NCBI RefSeq assembly: GCF_000699445.3
Contig: NC_067197.1
Coordinates: forward strand, 31,479,809-31,543,808
Direction: 5' to 3'
Length of the DNA: 64,000 nt
DNA from: Schistosoma haematobium
Lineage: Eukaryota; Platyhelminthes; Trematoda; Strigeidida; Schistosomatidae
How positions within the stretch are numbered: the first letter of the stretch is position 1; each line of letters starts with the position of its first letter. Positions 21,855 through 33,763 of the stretch are shown here, piece after piece. A program made the position numbers and the translations under genes. The notes below the pieces were generated by a model. It was not told where the DNA came from. It did no database searches and was given only the letters and a program-made list of their open reading frames with translations.

Positions 21855-22862
21855 AGTAGTTTGAATGTACAAGTATATTTATTGAACTTGTAATTAAGAA
21901 TTTAGTGCAACAAGGCATTCTCTGGCTATAGGTATCGCAAACAATTAAAATAATCCTTCGTGTCATTGAATAAAAATAAAGAGAATTTAGTGAAGAAAAA
22001 TTTCTTTCCGATGAAGTCATTTACTTGAATTGTACATTCGTATTTTTGGTTGTATGGTAAACAAATGTCTATAAAAGGATAGAAAATATTACATCATAAA
22101 GTGATTCGAGACTCCAATTATCAACAAACGTTACGTAATAATCAGGGGGTTAAATAAGAATAGAAGAGTGAAAATAATTTACGGGTCAAAATTATAGAAG
22201 ATAATTGTTCGATTGACAGATATGAAGTAAAATGAGAAAAAGTAATCTGCGCAAGCATAGGAACTGGAACGAAGGGAGGCCAAATCAGAAAGACATATGC
22301 ACTGCTGAGGCGTTGGAGATCCACAAACTCAGGCCTGAACTCTGCATGCAAAGACGATACGTTCAACCTCTCATCATTTCTTCGTTCTCATTCCCTTTTG
22401 TAATATGCTTTTTCAATGTGTTTTGTGAGTTTAAACCGTAATTAGTTATTATTATCCTTTATCAATTTTTTATGATTGTTATTCAGTTATTATTATGATA
22501 TTTATTTTTCGTTTTTCTTTATATCTAACAAGCGGACAATTAACTTTCATAATTTTGACTTGTAAATTATTTTCATCCTTTTATTCTTCTCTAACCATCT
22601 GATTATTACATAAACTCATTTGATAATTGAAGTTTCGAATCTCTTTATGATGTAATATTTTCTATTATTCTATAAACATATATTAACCACACAATTATGA
22701 ATACGAATGTACAACTTTAGTAAATGACTTAGTCGGAAAGAAAATTTTCTTAGCTGAATTCTTATAATTGGAAATATGTGACAAAGTTTGGAATACATTG
22801 AGTGAGAATTAATTTATGGACGTCTTGTTCCAATGTTTTATTTATTTCCTACATTCAAATTA
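21855..22862. repeat. Long inverted repeat (foldback element), about 250-390 bp arms
   Basis: The left arm (strong from about 21990 to 22245) is an inverted complement of the right arm (about 22500-22750). Shared blocks include GTACATTCGTAT, AGAAAATATTACATCATAAAG and ATGAAAATAATTTAC-like strings. Weaker similarity extends outward to about 21852 and 22862 (TTTGAATGTA on both sides). The roughly 255-bp centre is single copy here and has no clear gene; the 69- and 74-codon frames inside it are incidental. No transposase is encoded. The family is not recognised. Confidence 0.7.
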
Positions 22863-23049
22863 CTTAAAGTGTAATCACTATAAACTCACAATGAACATTA
22901 TTGAATAAGAATAAATAAGTAATAATAAAGCTTGGCTTACATGAAAAGAGAACATACATTACATGACTAGGAATTCTGATGATAATAGAATGTTGCAATA
23001 TATTCAAGGATAGTTCAATATTTGTTCAGGAAGGTCTTGTAATAATGAT

Positions 23050-23385
23050 CAATGATAAGACAAATATAAAAGGTAATCACTTGTTTCGCATCATTACTGT
23101 GTAATTTCCGTATGTCATTAAATCAATATTTAATAATAATAATCCAGTTTATATTTTGTCCAAAAAAATCACTACTATCTTTTCGCGTCAAAACATTTGA
23201 GACAAATAAATGATCGCTTAGATATAGAGAGAGAAATTTTTAGAGAGTTGTATATTTAAACAATTTTTTAATTGGTTCAAAATTAACCAATTAAATTTCA
23301 GCAAACATTTAACTCTTGATTTCCGCTGCCTATACATATAATCCGATCGATAGTGATAAAATTAAATATTTTTTTTTAATGAAAT
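23050..23385 (+). repeat. Dispersed repeat, also present at 60850-61175
   Basis: The two loci share an ordered series of blocks over about 320 bp: AGACAAATAT, TTCCGTAT, TTAAATCAATATTaAATAATAAT, ACTATCTTTT, CTGCCTATACAT and GATCGAT, in the same orientation. No coding capacity and no clear ends were seen. It could be another solo LTR family. Confidence 0.6.
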
Positions 23386-23799
23386 GAGCCATTTATAAAA
23401 AAAATGAATTACTTTGACTATCACATTGGAGATACTTTAGTTAATCATGATTAACAGAAAGAATTTTAATGAACTATTTATGTAGTGAATTTAGTGTTGG
23501 ATATTTGCTCAACACTTGTAACTAAGTCATTCAAGCATTAGTGGTTGGTAGACTAGTGGTTTGTATTAGTTATTGAGGATTGTAGGTTTAAAATTGTTCT
23601 AGGTTTCTTTTCAACTATTTACACTTCATATAAACGGATGTGGTGAAGACTATTTATTCTATCTAAACTTATTAAACAGATTGTTCTATTAAGTTATTCA
23701 TCGTTTCATATTCATTGATGTTATAATTTGTCGATTGAATGCTTGTTATCTTGACTCTTTTAATGATATTTTTTGTATTTGGTCGTCGCTAATTGTTAT

Positions 23800-23989
23800 G
23801 TCGGAAACGCTTATCACTTATACTCGGAACGAGGGACCTCTGCAATTTCCAGGACGCGAAAGTAAGAACACAAAGACTGGTATAAGTGATGATTTATTAA
23901 CTCCAAAACACCACGACGAAGAGGATGATTCTAGTCGAAAATACACTCATTTATATATTGATTGTACACCCATTTTGATTAATAATTAG
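23800..23989 (+). CDS. Weak candidate coding segment
   Basis: An ATG at 23800 opens 63 codons of hydrophilic, protein-like sequence (ETLITYTRNEGPLQFPGRES), with higher GC than its surroundings. GAAA|GTAAGA near 23861 could be a donor of a first exon. No acceptor, homologous domain or promoter was recognised, so this is a candidate only. Confidence 0.2.
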
Positions 23990-23994
23990 GATGA

Positions 23995-25380
23995 AATCAC
24001 ATATATGAAAAATACTTAGAGTTATAGCAAATCACATAGTGAGCATAGTTCATATCAATGGAATACAAGAATATCGCATATTATACAGAGTAAAATATCA
24101 TACGAGAAAAGAGAACAAATACTACATTGAGTAATCATTACATTGAATCGAACGGAAGTCATCTTAAACAATAACTCATAATGAGTAAATCAATCGAAAA
24201 TTGACTTTCTTTTCCATCATATCAATTGACTTTGTGGGTTTCGAATTTGTTATGCAAAACAATGAAAATATATTGATGACAAAAATCGATAAATGTGATT
24301 ATTGACAATGATCACACAATCGGTAGTGACAACAATAAAAAATAATTTTTAAGAATGAAAAAAAACAATGAACTGACATTTTGAAACACGAGGCTTATTA
24401 TAAACATCACATTATATTTACATGTATGATGAAAATAAATGCGATAAGATAAAGGTGTATAAATATAAGTATAATACTGACATTAGATCTGGTCTACAAA
24501 TGGAAAATCATAGCAAAATGATGATAACATGTACAAACGTGACCTGTATAATATGCGTATTATTTTTCTAACCATATTTATTAGTAGTATATATGGTTTA
24601 TTTAATCAGTTGAAACATTGATCAATAGTTATTCGTTAGAAAAAATAACGTTTGTATCATTTTATGTTAGTAAAACCGATTCAAAATGGATAGGGAAACA
24701 AAACAAATGACGGAAGATTTTAACAAAAAAAATATGAAATTAGGCTAAAGTTTTGAGGAATCACATTCTTATGGAGATCATATAAGACAGAATACAGAGC
24801 GGATTAGTCGCATATTAACTCCTAAGTTTGGTATAAATCAATACATTTAGTTAAACGAACTTGTAAGGGATCAACTTATATATTATGGTTAGTAGAAGTA
24901 AATTTATATCAGTTGACGAGAATCAGATGTGCTCTAAAAAATATACAGTGACAAATATGTGAGTTTCGAGTGATTTAGTAGTTTCTCTCCATAGGGTAAA
25001 CAACTCGGTGTAATCTGAGTTGTTTGGAAGTATCCACCCACGTACTTATGTTGTTTACTGAACGAATCTTATACACAGTATTAAATAACCTGGACGTCAA
25101 TTCTGATAGGACTGATGACTAGTTTCAGTTTTAAAAAATTAGACACAGTCATTCATAATCCATCTTGATGTAATATACATAATTACGGCTGGTTTTAATA
25201 TTCAAAATTTATTGATTGTTAACCAAGGAATCAATAAATTTACCCCTCATAAGTTTTTCAGAATAGTGCATACTTCCATAGTACTTAAAAGACCCAAAAA
25301 TGTTACCTGTATTATGGTAGCTTCAATTACACACTGCAAATAGACTTTGAACGTCAATGATTAAACTCACACCGTAAGAC
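23995..25380. other. AT-rich intergenic stretch
   Basis: No gene or repeat was recognised. Confidence 0.4.
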
Positions 25381-25384
25381 TTAG

Positions 25385-25935
25385 GTTTTATTTATTTATT
25401 TGAACACATAAATATTGTACAAGGGGGAACCGAATGCATATGTGTCACACAATAGAAATGAGGCTAGTAGTAGTTATCACTTATTTGTGTGAGGGCTTTA
25501 ATACTGCTGGGATGCTTAAACCGAAGCAGGTGGTTTTTTAGAGAGACCCACTCCAAGCGTTTGACGTAAAAGTCCAAGGCATAAGGCAGTGGGGCAACGT
25601 TAGGAGATGCAGTCCCATGGTAACCGGTGATCGACAACAGGTTCATACACCATTTGGTCCCTCAGGATCCTGGAGCTCTTGTACATCACTGGTTTAGAAT
25701 CAGGGTTTTCCAACTCTCCTAAGTGGATCCTCCATATTCACTAACCAAGTTGAAGCGCAAGACACTCGCTTTTCCTCCTCTCAATTTCGTGAACAACATC
25801 CCCTCCGTGTGAAGGCAGTGAGTAGGACTTCCCTGGCAGTGGTTGCATGCACGTGACCATATGAAAACATTTTGAGAGGGAGAACTGACTCTCTCTATTC
25901 TCAGCCGTACCATGGCATAGTTCATAGAACTAAGC
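25385..25935 (-). mobile_element. Probable 3' end of a second retroposon type with (TAAA)n tail
   Basis: This block of about 550 bp is clearly richer in GC than its flanks. On the minus strand it ends GGTTCCCCCTTGTACAATAT, TTATGTGTTCAAATAAATAAATAAAA, so it closes in a TAAA repeat as many non-LTR elements do. Two minus-strand frames (72 and 60 codons) show no domain I recognise. The 5' boundary near 25935 and the target duplication are unclear. The element's family is not identified. Confidence 0.5.
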
Positions 25936-25939
25936 ATTT

Positions 25940-28245
25940 TTCCAAATTCAATTCTAATAACAGTACTATGTTATTCGAATATCTTAGCTGTAAATCATTG
26001 TAATAGAGTTTTAAATACAGATACACTTCATATCTAACCTTATAATTAAACATAGAAACCTAGTCTAAGGTTTATTCATCAATCATCTTTGAAATTCACT
26101 ATCTCATACATTATATAACATCACAGCTATCTTGATCGTTTGGTTCCTGTAAGTATAAATCATGTAACTTATCTAATGATTTAAAAATTGACAAAATGAA
26201 TAACTGTCCAATGCTTCCTGGTTTTCAATATATGTTTAACTAAAGTTATTTTTTTTTGATGTCATCTAGAAAATTCATTTAATTACACAAACTCTTTACA
26301 CTAAAGAATAATTCCTTAATTTATCATTTATTATAATAAACCTACTTAAAGCTTATAAAAAAAATCGAATAATCCGTTTTAGAGTAAGCTCTAACGTATA
26401 AAAACACTTAATAATCCAATTGTTCATAGTAAATTTGACTTTTAGATAATCTTAACTCTGTGGAACCATATTACTGTTCTAACTACTTTCTAATATACAT
26501 TAATAGTTGCATCAGATTTAAGAAAAAAATGTGATAAATTCTCATTTTTCAACCGTGTCCATCTTTTAACCTACTTGAAACTTATCCACTTAGCTTTATG
26601 TCAATGATAATATCACTGTGCATTATTATTTTAGTCATAAAAGAATGATGTAAATACAAAAATATATGTGACCTTTATTTTCAGTATGGATTATCTGATT
26701 GTCAATTTCATTTTGTATAATTGTAAACAGTTATAACTGCACATGTTTGTTCTAGTTATTGTAGAATGACAGCTGGGTACTAGATCACATTGATTAATTA
26801 AAGGCTTGTAGAACCATGTGTGCACACTGGAATTAACCAAATAGAGGACAATGTACCGTACCTTTCGTACTCTTAAACATACACACACACGTATATATTT
26901 TCAATTCACCATATATTATATAAATTTCTTTTAAGATGCCGGTTATTTATTTCCATCGTGTTCTGCGTCTAAAGTTGAATTGCTTAGGGTTGCTATTTCC
27001 ACTTACTGTAATATTATATGTAATTGGAAGTAATCTCAAATAAGACATTTATAATATCATTTTACGTGTATATGATCTACATTTGTGCAAATATTTTAGA
27101 TGACACCTTAGTGGGTTATGTTTTTATTTATTATTAATTTCAGTTAATGAATCTCTATTGTCAAGTGAGTATCTTGAGCGGATTGCCTATTCACCTTAGT
27201 TACTAGTTTATATTTACCAATACGACGGTTTGCATTATCGCAAACAATAATTTGACAGACAATATCAATAAGATAATGAGATGTAAAATTAATATCACCA
27301 ATTAATCATTGGTTTTTGAGTTACAATATAACGTTTAGTCATGAATAATCTGTATATTTTGCGATCGCAGCTATGGGATGGGAACTTTCTCCGTTGACAT
27401 ACCCAACAAATGCTAATATCTATAAACGACCTACTTGAACCACTAAAGTCAATATATTCGATTTTGATTTGTCTTGGGTTTGTTAATGATAATATTATAT
27501 TCCTAACTATATTGTTTAGGAGGATAGTGCCATAAGTTTTATGCGGTGAGTAACAGTTCTTAGCTTCAGTCAATTCAAAATATAGTATAGTCTTCATCGA
27601 ATATTATCGTCATACACTTCTTCTCATCATCATACTTAACAACCCATATATTACATTTCATAGATTTATTTACATTTATCTAAAGCTTACAGTTTCTAAA
27701 TAATACAAGAATAAGGTTACTTAACATAAAACAGTGCCTCATATAACTTCGACAAAGAATTCTAATTAGAAAAAAAAGGTTTCCGTCCTAGTTTGAGTAT
27801 CTTCACCCATTCATTATTCTTTACCTAATGGTTTTTCGGTTGACATCCACCTATGACATCGTTAAATTACATTCGGATTGACTAAAATTTTCAATATTAT
27901 CAAACTAATTTGTATCGTAAACTATCAAACTGTTTAAAATGCTGGATTACTAAAAGTTTATTATTCATTATATATTTAGATTTTATTTTAAATGTGAAAT
28001 ATGTTTGATAAAATTTAGTAAAACTTGATGAGGTATGACAAAATAAATGAATCGAGATCATCAGGTATAGGAAAGAAAAACTTTATAATACTCTCAGGAA
28101 GGTAATATTCTTCAGTAAATTATTTTCATTTTTTTAAATTGATTTCATAGTAGTTCAAAAAGGAAACTATAAAACATAGACTAATTTAATTGGTAATAAG
28201 CGATTTGTAGAAATCGCTGAATTTTATAGTTTAGACCATAAAATG
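25940..28245. other. AT-rich stretch, mostly unannotated
   Basis: It contains one small family B remnant (26195-26250). A 100-codon minus frame at 27295-27597 includes a Cys-containing stretch but lacks convincing splice sites. Otherwise nothing was recognised. Confidence 0.35.
26195..26250 (+). mobile_element. Family B 3' fragment
   Basis: AACTGTCCAATGCTTCCTGG and the following TTTTCAATATATGTTTAACT match the ribozyme stem III/stem I strand and the downstream end of family B. The ribozyme core is missing. Confidence 0.45.
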
Positions 28246-28249
28246 ATCT

Positions 28250-28590
28250 TAGTTGGAAAAGCATTAGAAACCAGGAACCGCTAGAAGGTCGTTTTATTCT
28301 AGTATGGAGCTTCTCAGGTGATTTTGGAAGCTCTAATGAGAAAGCATAACTTTTGAAGCTCACTCGAAATAGCCATTTAACAATGGTATATGAAGACAGT
28401 TGTGCAATAATGAGGATCGATTGAAATTGGTTATATAAATTATTTGATATCGATTTAATGGTCAAGAGAATAAATACAAGTATCTAGACCTGATTATTAT
28501 TAGTCTGATTACTGGTAAGGTCGTGGATGCTAAACAGTGTCATACAAGGATGAAACTGATATCCCGTGCCTCCTAGTTTTTAATACTTAT
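28250..28590. mobile_element. Degenerate family B element, inverted double-ribozyme form
   Basis: A minus-strand ribozyme remnant (about 28270-28320; AACCAGGAACCGCTAGAAGG, TTCTAGTATGGAGCTTCTCA) and a plus-strand remnant (about 28515-28580; ATACAAGGATGAAACTG, CCTCCTAGTTTTTAATA) flank a worn centre. Both cores are destroyed. Confidence 0.5.
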
Positions 28591-28730
28591 TTAGCAAAGG
28601 TCAGTCTCTGATATAAATTATAGTTGAAATAAATTAAATTCGACAGTTTTTTTTCCATAAATTACGGCTAGTAGTAAAAAGTAATAATTCAACTGTATTT
28701 TCTAACTATCACTCATGTTTTGCACTCAGT

Positions 28731-29019
28731 GGCGAGACTATAATTTATTGACGAACCAATCAGGTATAAGATAACAGGTCTCGGATTTTGGCACGGATTT
28801 CATTCATCCATTTGGCAACATAAAGTTTTGGCATTATAGCTATGACAGTTCGTAATGAAAACCCTAAATCTAATTCCCAACCTTAATCATCAACTGTAAA
28901 TCATAATTCGAATTCCTTAAACTAATTTATAACCCTCATTTGGTCCTATTTAATAGATGGACACTCTCAAGATCAGTCTAACGTCGTTCAATGGTCGTTC
29001 ATAAATTATAGTCTCATCC
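28731..29019 (+). mobile_element. MITE with terminal inverted repeats (complete copy)
   Basis: The left end GGCGAGACTATAATTTATTG pairs with the right end, which reads GGATGAGACTATAATTTATG on the other strand. It is co-linear with 43291-43578: ATCAGGTATAAGATAACAGG, TTTGGCACnnA, GTTCGTnATGAAAA and so on. At 289 bp it has no coding capacity. Confidence 0.88.
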
Positions 29020-29024
29020 ACTTA

Positions 29025-30030
29025 ATAATTCAAAAAGCTGAATCAATAATCTTTGTACTTAATTGTAATGAGTTTATGAGATATGGTTATAATTTAAGAA
29101 GGAAAAAGAAAAAGAAACATCTTTCACCAGTATTGGTTGACTAGAAATAAAACAATGAAAACCTAACTATGATCGTCATCAATAGACTACAAACTTATGT
29201 GTAAATTTGCGTAACATAAAAAAATTTAAACAAAATTCTATATATTTTGCTTCTGATAATTGAAATAACAGTTGCTGTTGTTGTTGTTGTTATCGAGTAT
29301 TAAAAAAAACTATATGGACTATTATTTTTAAAAAATAGTTTAACGGTTGAACGCTGTAAGAAAAAGTAAAAGAGAAAGAACAAAAAAGAAAAAAAAGCAG
29401 AAAAAAAGAAGAATGATGAGTAATGCATAGTGTGAAGATAAAACATGATAAATGTCTAAAGATTCTTTTCTTTTCTTTTTTTTTCCCTCTTAGAAAAAAA
29501 ATAAAATACAATTGAAACTAATGGTTATTTAGAAATTGAAATAGATTAACAAATTGTATAGAAACATGATGTTTACTTAATGAACTTCCAATAGATATAC
29601 AAATGTACATTTTTAGGGAGTAGATGATAATAAAACGATTTGAAAAATTAGTGTTAAAATTTAAATTAATCATTGAAATACATTGGAGAATATTTTTGTA
29701 ACTGAGATGATTTTATGAATTTGGTTCTAATTGTCATATGAAAAACACGAATAACTATGAATAGTAATAGTAATAATAATAATAATACAAATAATAATAT
29801 TGAATCTAGTCAACCATCGATGGTACAGATAGCCAATTACGAATGTAAGTTGTTTATTTGTTTAGGTGAATTACAGATTATATATATATATATAAAGGCA
29901 CATTGATGGATTTTCAAAAGATCATACATCTCAGCATGGACAACTATTGAATTCACTTACTATTCATCTACCTACAATATAGATACAGTACACATAATTA
30001 TGTGTATATGCACACATATATAGAAGTACA
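29025..30030. other. AT-rich stretch with triplet repeats
   Basis: It contains a (GTT)n run at 29272-29292, an A-rich/AG-rich block at 29355-29420, and AAT triplets near 29765-29800. No gene was recognised. Confidence 0.4.
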
Positions 30031-30034
30031 TACA

Positions 30035-30220
30035 CTCCGCCTGTAGCTCTTCTAGAGTTACTGCCGATCCCAAGCCCGGGTAAAGGAGGAGGGTTGGGCA
30101 TGGGGTTAGCGTCCCCATCCCGTAGAAAACTAACTCGCTAAAAAAACGCTTACCAGAAAAAATAATTCAAACCATTTTAACTCTGCCCTGAGAGTTAGAA
30201 GGTCTTCATTTAGAAGAATT
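30035..30220 (+). promoter_or_regulatory. RTE 5' region, probable internal promoter
   Basis: This region precedes the ORF and is relatively GC-rich (GCCGATCCCAAGCCCGGGTA). It is the part kept in three separate short derivatives (19922, 36134, 43020). Since non-LTR elements need a promoter inside their 5' end, I infer that it carries one. No TATA box is evident. Confidence 0.4.
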
Positions 30221-33200
30221 ATGACGCTTCATGGTGAAAGCCGAATTCCTTCGGAAGCCACGAGGCCGATGCCCCTTCTAACAACCAGAGCAAAAATTTT
30301 TATAGGTACATGGAACGTTAGAACAATGTGGGAAACCGGGAAGACCAGCCAAATAGCAACGGAAATGAGGAGATACAACTTGGCAGTACTGGGAATCAGC
30401 GAAACCCACTGGACCCAAGCTGGACAGAAAAGGCTAGCTACGGGAGAGATGCTGCTATACTCCGGTCACGAAGAGGAAAATGCTCCACACATACAGGGAG
30501 TTGCTCTAATGCTGTCCAAAGTAGCACGAAATGCACTTGTAGGATGGGAATCCCACGGATCCAGAATCATCAAAGCATCATTCAAAACAAAGAAGGAGGG
30601 GATCTTAATGAATATTATCCAATGTTATGCACCCACCAATGATAGCAACGACGAAATTAAAGATCAATTCTACGAGCGGCTGCAGTCAATCATAGAGAAA
30701 TGCCCAAGAAAGGACCTCACCATTCTGATGGGAGATCTAAGTGCCAAGGTCGGAATAGACAACACTGGATATGAAGATATTATGGGACGACATGGACTGG
30801 GAGAGAGGAACGAAAATGGAGAAAGATTTGCAAATTTGTGTGCATTCAACAAATTAGTCATAGGAGGCACAATATTTCCACACAAACGTATACACAAGGC
30901 TACATGGATCTCACCGGACCACACTACAGAGAACCAGATAGACCATATTTGCATCAAAAAAAAATTCCGAAGGACAATGGAAGATGTGAGAACCAGGAGA
31001 GGAGATGACGTAGCTTCAGATCACCACCTAGTTGTAGCCAATTTAAAACTGAAGCTAAAAAAGAACTGGACAAGTGGACAAACAGCAATACAAAGGTTCA
31101 ATACAGCCTTCCTTCGAGATACTGACAAACTCAATGAATTCAAGATAGCTCTCAACAACAGATTCCAAGCCTTTCAAGATCTACTGAAGGAAGAAGAAAC
31201 TACCATGGAGGACAACTGGAAAGGCATCAAAGAAACATTGACTTCAACGTGTCAAGAGGTTCTGGGCTTAAAGAAACACCATCATAAGGAATGGATCTCT
31301 ATAGAAACACTGGACAAGATCAAAGAAAGGAAGAACAAGAAGACAGCAATTAACAACAGCCGAACACGAGCAGAGAAAGTCCAAGCACAAGCTGAATACA
31401 TAGAAGCAAACAAGCAAGTGAAGAGGAGCATTAGAGCCGACAGGAAGAAATACGTGGAAGAATTAGCAACGACGGCAGAAAAAGCTGCTAGAGAAGGAAA
31501 TATGAAACAGCTCTACGATACAACGAAGAAACTATCAGGGAAATACAGTAAACCAGAGAGGCCGGTCAAAGACAAAGAAGGCAAGCCAATCACTGAAATT
31601 CAACAACAGCGAAACAGATGGGTAGAATACTTCGAGGAACTCCTGAATAGGCCGGCTCCAATGAATCCACCGAACATCGAAGCAGCACACACAGATCTTC
31701 CTATAGATGTCAATCCACCAACGACGGAAGAAATCAGAATGGCCATCAGACAAATCAAGAACGGGAAAGCAGCAGGACCCGACAACATACCAGCTGAAGC
31801 ACTGAAATCAGACATCGAAGCAACCACAAGCATGCTTTATCTTCTATTCAAAAAGATTTGGGAGGAGGAACAAGTGCCAATGGACTGGAAAGAAGAACAC
31901 CTCATCAAGATTCCAAAGAAAGGAGATCTGAGCAAATGTGAAAACTACAGAGGCATTACACTACTGTCAATACCAGGGAAAGTCTTCAACAGGGTGTTGC
32001 TGAATCGGATGAAGGATGCAGTAGATGCCCAACTTCGAGATCAACAAGCTGGATTCCGAAAGGATCGGTCGTGCACAGACCAAATTGCAACACTACGGAT
32101 CATCGTCGAACAATCAGTTGAGTGGAACTCGTCACTATGCATCAACTTCATTGATTATGAAAAGGCATTCGACAGTGTAGATAGGAGGACATTATGGAAA
32201 CTTCTTCGACACTACGGAGTTCCTGAGAAGATTGTCAATATTATCCGGAACTCATACGACGGACTACAGTGCAAAGTAGTGCATGGAGGACAGCTGACAG
32301 ATGCATTCCAAGTAAGGACCGGAGTTAGACAAGGCTGTTTACTCTCTCCCTTCCTCTTTCTTCTGGTGGTCGACTGGATTATGAAGACCTCGACATCTGA
32401 AGGAAAACACGGAATACAATGGACAGCTCAGAACCAATTAGACGATCTGGACTTCGCAGATGACCTAGCCCTCCTATCACGTACACGTGAACAGATTCAG
32501 ATAAAGACAGCCAATGTAGCAGCAGTCTCTGCATCAGTAGGCCTCAGCATACACAAAGGGAAAACCAAGGTCCTCAAATTTAAAGCGGAGAACAGCAATC
32601 CAATCACACTTGATGGCGAAACTCTGGAAGATGTAGAATCCTTCACATATCTGGGAAGCATCGTCGATAGACATGGAGGTTCAGATGCAGACGTAAAGGC
32701 GAGGATTGGCAAAGCAAGGGCCGCATTCCTACAATTGAAGAACATATGGAACTCAAAACAACTTTCAACCAATATCAAAGTGAGAATCTTCAATACGAAC
32801 GTCAAGATGGTTCTACTGTATGGAGCTGAAACTTGGAGAACTACAACAACCACAATCAAGAAAGTACAAGTATTTATAAATAGCTGTCTACGCAAGATAC
32901 TCAACATCCATTGGCCGGATACCATCAGCAATAGCCTTCTGTGGGAGAGAACAAACCAACTTCCAGCTGAAGAGGAAATTAGGAAAAGACGATGGAAATG
33001 GATAGGACATACATTACGCAAATCGTCAAACTGCATCACGAGGCAAGCTCTAACTTGGAATCCTGAAGGGAAGCGGAAAAGAGGAAGGCCAAAGAACACA
33101 TTACGTCGGATAATAGAAGCAGATATGGAAAGGATGAATTACAACTGGAAGGAGCTGGAAATGATTGCCCAGGACAGGGTTGGATGGAGAATGCTGGTGA

Positions 33201-33241
33201 GCGACCTATGCTCCTTCACGAGGAGTAACAGGTGTAAGTAA
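30221..33241 (+). CDS. RTE ORF: apurinic-like endonuclease plus reverse transcriptase, 1006 aa
   Basis: This protein nicks target DNA and copies element RNA into it by target-primed reverse transcription. The N-terminal endonuclease (about residues 24-280) shows TWNVRT (Asn32), SETHW (Glu61), CYAP (Tyr136), GDLSA (Asp172) and SDHH (Asp267, His268). The reverse transcriptase (about 505-815) shows [45 protein letters not shown] (Asp645), RQGCLLSP and FADD (Asp747, Asp748). A basic C-terminus ([17 protein letters not shown]) is typical of RTE. The frame is uninterrupted. One oddity is Ser174, where the family normally has Asn in GDxNA, a catalytic residue of this nuclease fold, so nicking may be lost. 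In eukaryotic gene sets such proteins are often mislabelled craniofacial development protein 2. Confidence 0.95.
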   Translation: MTLHGESRIPSEATRPMPLLTTRAKIFIGTWNVRTMWETGKTSQIATEMRRYNLAVLGISETHWTQAGQKRLATGEMLLYSGHEEENAPHIQGVALMLSKVARNALVGWESHGSRIIKASFKTKKEGILMNIIQCYAPTNDSNDEIKDQFYERLQSIIEKCPRKDLTILMGDLSAKVGIDNTGYEDIMGRHGLGERNENGERFANLCAFNKLVIGGTIFPHKRIHKATWISPDHTTENQIDHICIKKKFRRTMEDVRTRRGDDVASDHHLVVANLKLKLKKNWTSGQTAIQRFNTAFLRDTDKLNEFKIALNNRFQAFQDLLKEEETTMEDNWKGIKETLTSTCQEVLGLKKHHHKEWISIETLDKIKERKNKKTAINNSRTRAEKVQAQAEYIEANKQVKRSIRADRKKYVEELATTAEKAAREGNMKQLYDTTKKLSGKYSKPERPVKDKEGKPITEIQQQRNRWVEYFEELLNRPAPMNPPNIEAAHTDLPIDVNPPTTEEIRMAIRQIKNGKAAGPDNIPAEALKSDIEATTSMLYLLFKKIWEEEQVPMDWKEEHLIKIPKKGDLSKCENYRGITLLSIPGKVFNRVLLNRMKDAVDAQLRDQQAGFRKDRSCTDQIATLRIIVEQSVEWNSSLCINFIDYEKAFDSVDRRTLWKLLRHYGVPEKIVNIIRNSYDGLQCKVVHGGQLTDAFQVRTGVRQGCLLSPFLFLLVVDWIMKTSTSEGKHGIQWTAQNQLDDLDFADDLALLSRTREQIQIKTANVAAVSASVGLSIHKGKTKVLKFKAENSNPITLDGETLEDVESFTYLGSIVDRHGGSDADVKARIGKARAAFLQLKNIWNSKQLSTNIKVRIFNTNVKMVLLYGAETWRTTTTTIKKVQVFINSCLRKILNIHWPDTISNSLLWERTNQLPAEEEIRKRRWKWIGHTLRKSSNCITRQALTWNPEGKRKRGRPKNTLRRIIEADMERMNYNWKELEMIAQDRVGWRMLVSDLCSFTRSNRCK

Positions 33242-33401
33242 GTAAGTAAGTAAGTGATTTACATTGTCAATTTTTATTAAGATATTGAAAAAGGTATCTA
33301 ATAAATCATTTTAGATTAAATAGTGTGACTGTTTTCTATGTAAAAGTCATTGAAATTAGTAAGTTTTAACTTGACCTTATTTAAGAAATTAAAATGTTAT
33401 T

Positions 33402-33752
33402 TTAATGGTTGAGATCATGAGTCAATAATTGAAGTTAGATCATCATAGAAAACCAGGAAGTACTGGATGGCGGTTTCGTTTCATGTCGAGGCTCCTCAGA
33501 AGTGCACATTCACGATCTCGTTTCGCAAGATTCGAACCCAAGACCTATCAGTCTCTCGCACGAGCGCTTAACCACTAGACAACTAAGCCAGTCGGCATCT
33601 AACGGTGTTAATGTATAACTTCAACTAATCCATGAAATTGAGTGACACATCTACCATTGTTTTCAGTGAGTTACTATCTCACAACAGACCCAGTTGAATT
33701 CCACTGGTCACTGCTTCTCACTAGAACTCCAGGAAATACCTCTTGAAGCCAG
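33402..33752 (-). mobile_element. Family B hammerhead retroposon, near full length, ribozyme degenerate
   Basis: On the minus strand, in order: the 5' block (CTGGCTTCAAGAGGTATTTC, then TCAACTGGGTCTGTTGTGAG, as at 50505-50580); the A-box region (GACTGGCTTAGTTGTCTAG); a B box (GGTTCGAATCT); the linker; the ribozyme region; and the end GACTCATGATCTCAACCAT. The ribozyme keeps CTGAGGA but has lost stem II pairing (GCCTC..GAAAC), so it is probably inactive. Confidence 0.8.
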
Positions 33753-33763
33753 CTGATTAATAT

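Larger units (their letters stand above)
21607..21858. mobile_element. Family B element with two well-preserved inverted hammerhead ribozymes
   Basis: The left end is CAGAAGGGGTTTGTGGAGAT and the left flank is GAAATCATGAGTCAGTTGAAG. A minus-strand ribozyme (21694-21739) and a plus-strand ribozyme (21794-21839) face away from each other. They surround about 54 bases holding a pol III B-box-like GGTTCGAGCCC. The A box is gone. The mirrored right end is cut short after CCAGATCTACCA, where the long inverted repeat at 21855 begins. Confidence 0.85.
30035..33256 (+). mobile_element. Full-length RTE-clade non-LTR retrotransposon (SR2-like)
   Basis: The element starts at CTCCGCCTGTAGCTCTTCTA, the same base at which the short derivative at 19922 starts. 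It has a 186-bp 5' region, one long ORF, and almost no 3' untranslated region: the stop codon lies in the terminal TAAG repeat (33235-33256). A single ORF with endonuclease and reverse transcriptase and a short tandem-repeat tail are hallmarks of RTE. SR2 is the known schistosome member. No clear target duplication was found. The high GC compared with the surroundings and the intact frame suggest a fairly recent insertion. Confidence 0.93.

Noticed and set aside
22288..22310. Hammerhead start GCACTGCTGAGG inside the foldback loop
   Set aside because: No stem II, GAAA strand or second stem I strand follows. It is probably chance or a tiny remnant.
22232..22441. Gene inside the long foldback
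   Set aside because: The plus and minus frames overlap in the same segment, lack splice or promoter signals, and show no domain.
27295..27597. 100-codon minus open frame with CWVC-like motif
   Set aside because: No matching acceptor and donor pair, no domain, and composition typical of chance frames in AT-rich DNA.
28723..29027. 8-bp target duplication for the MITE family
   Set aside because: A 6 of 8 match at the 43291 copy and 5 of 8 at 4200 are not confirmed by the 28731 copy, so no fixed length can be claimed.
30020..33270. Target duplication around the intact RTE
   Set aside because: Only TACAT could be matched (near 30028 and 33252). This is too short to separate from chance, and the 3' TAAG repeat blurs the boundary.
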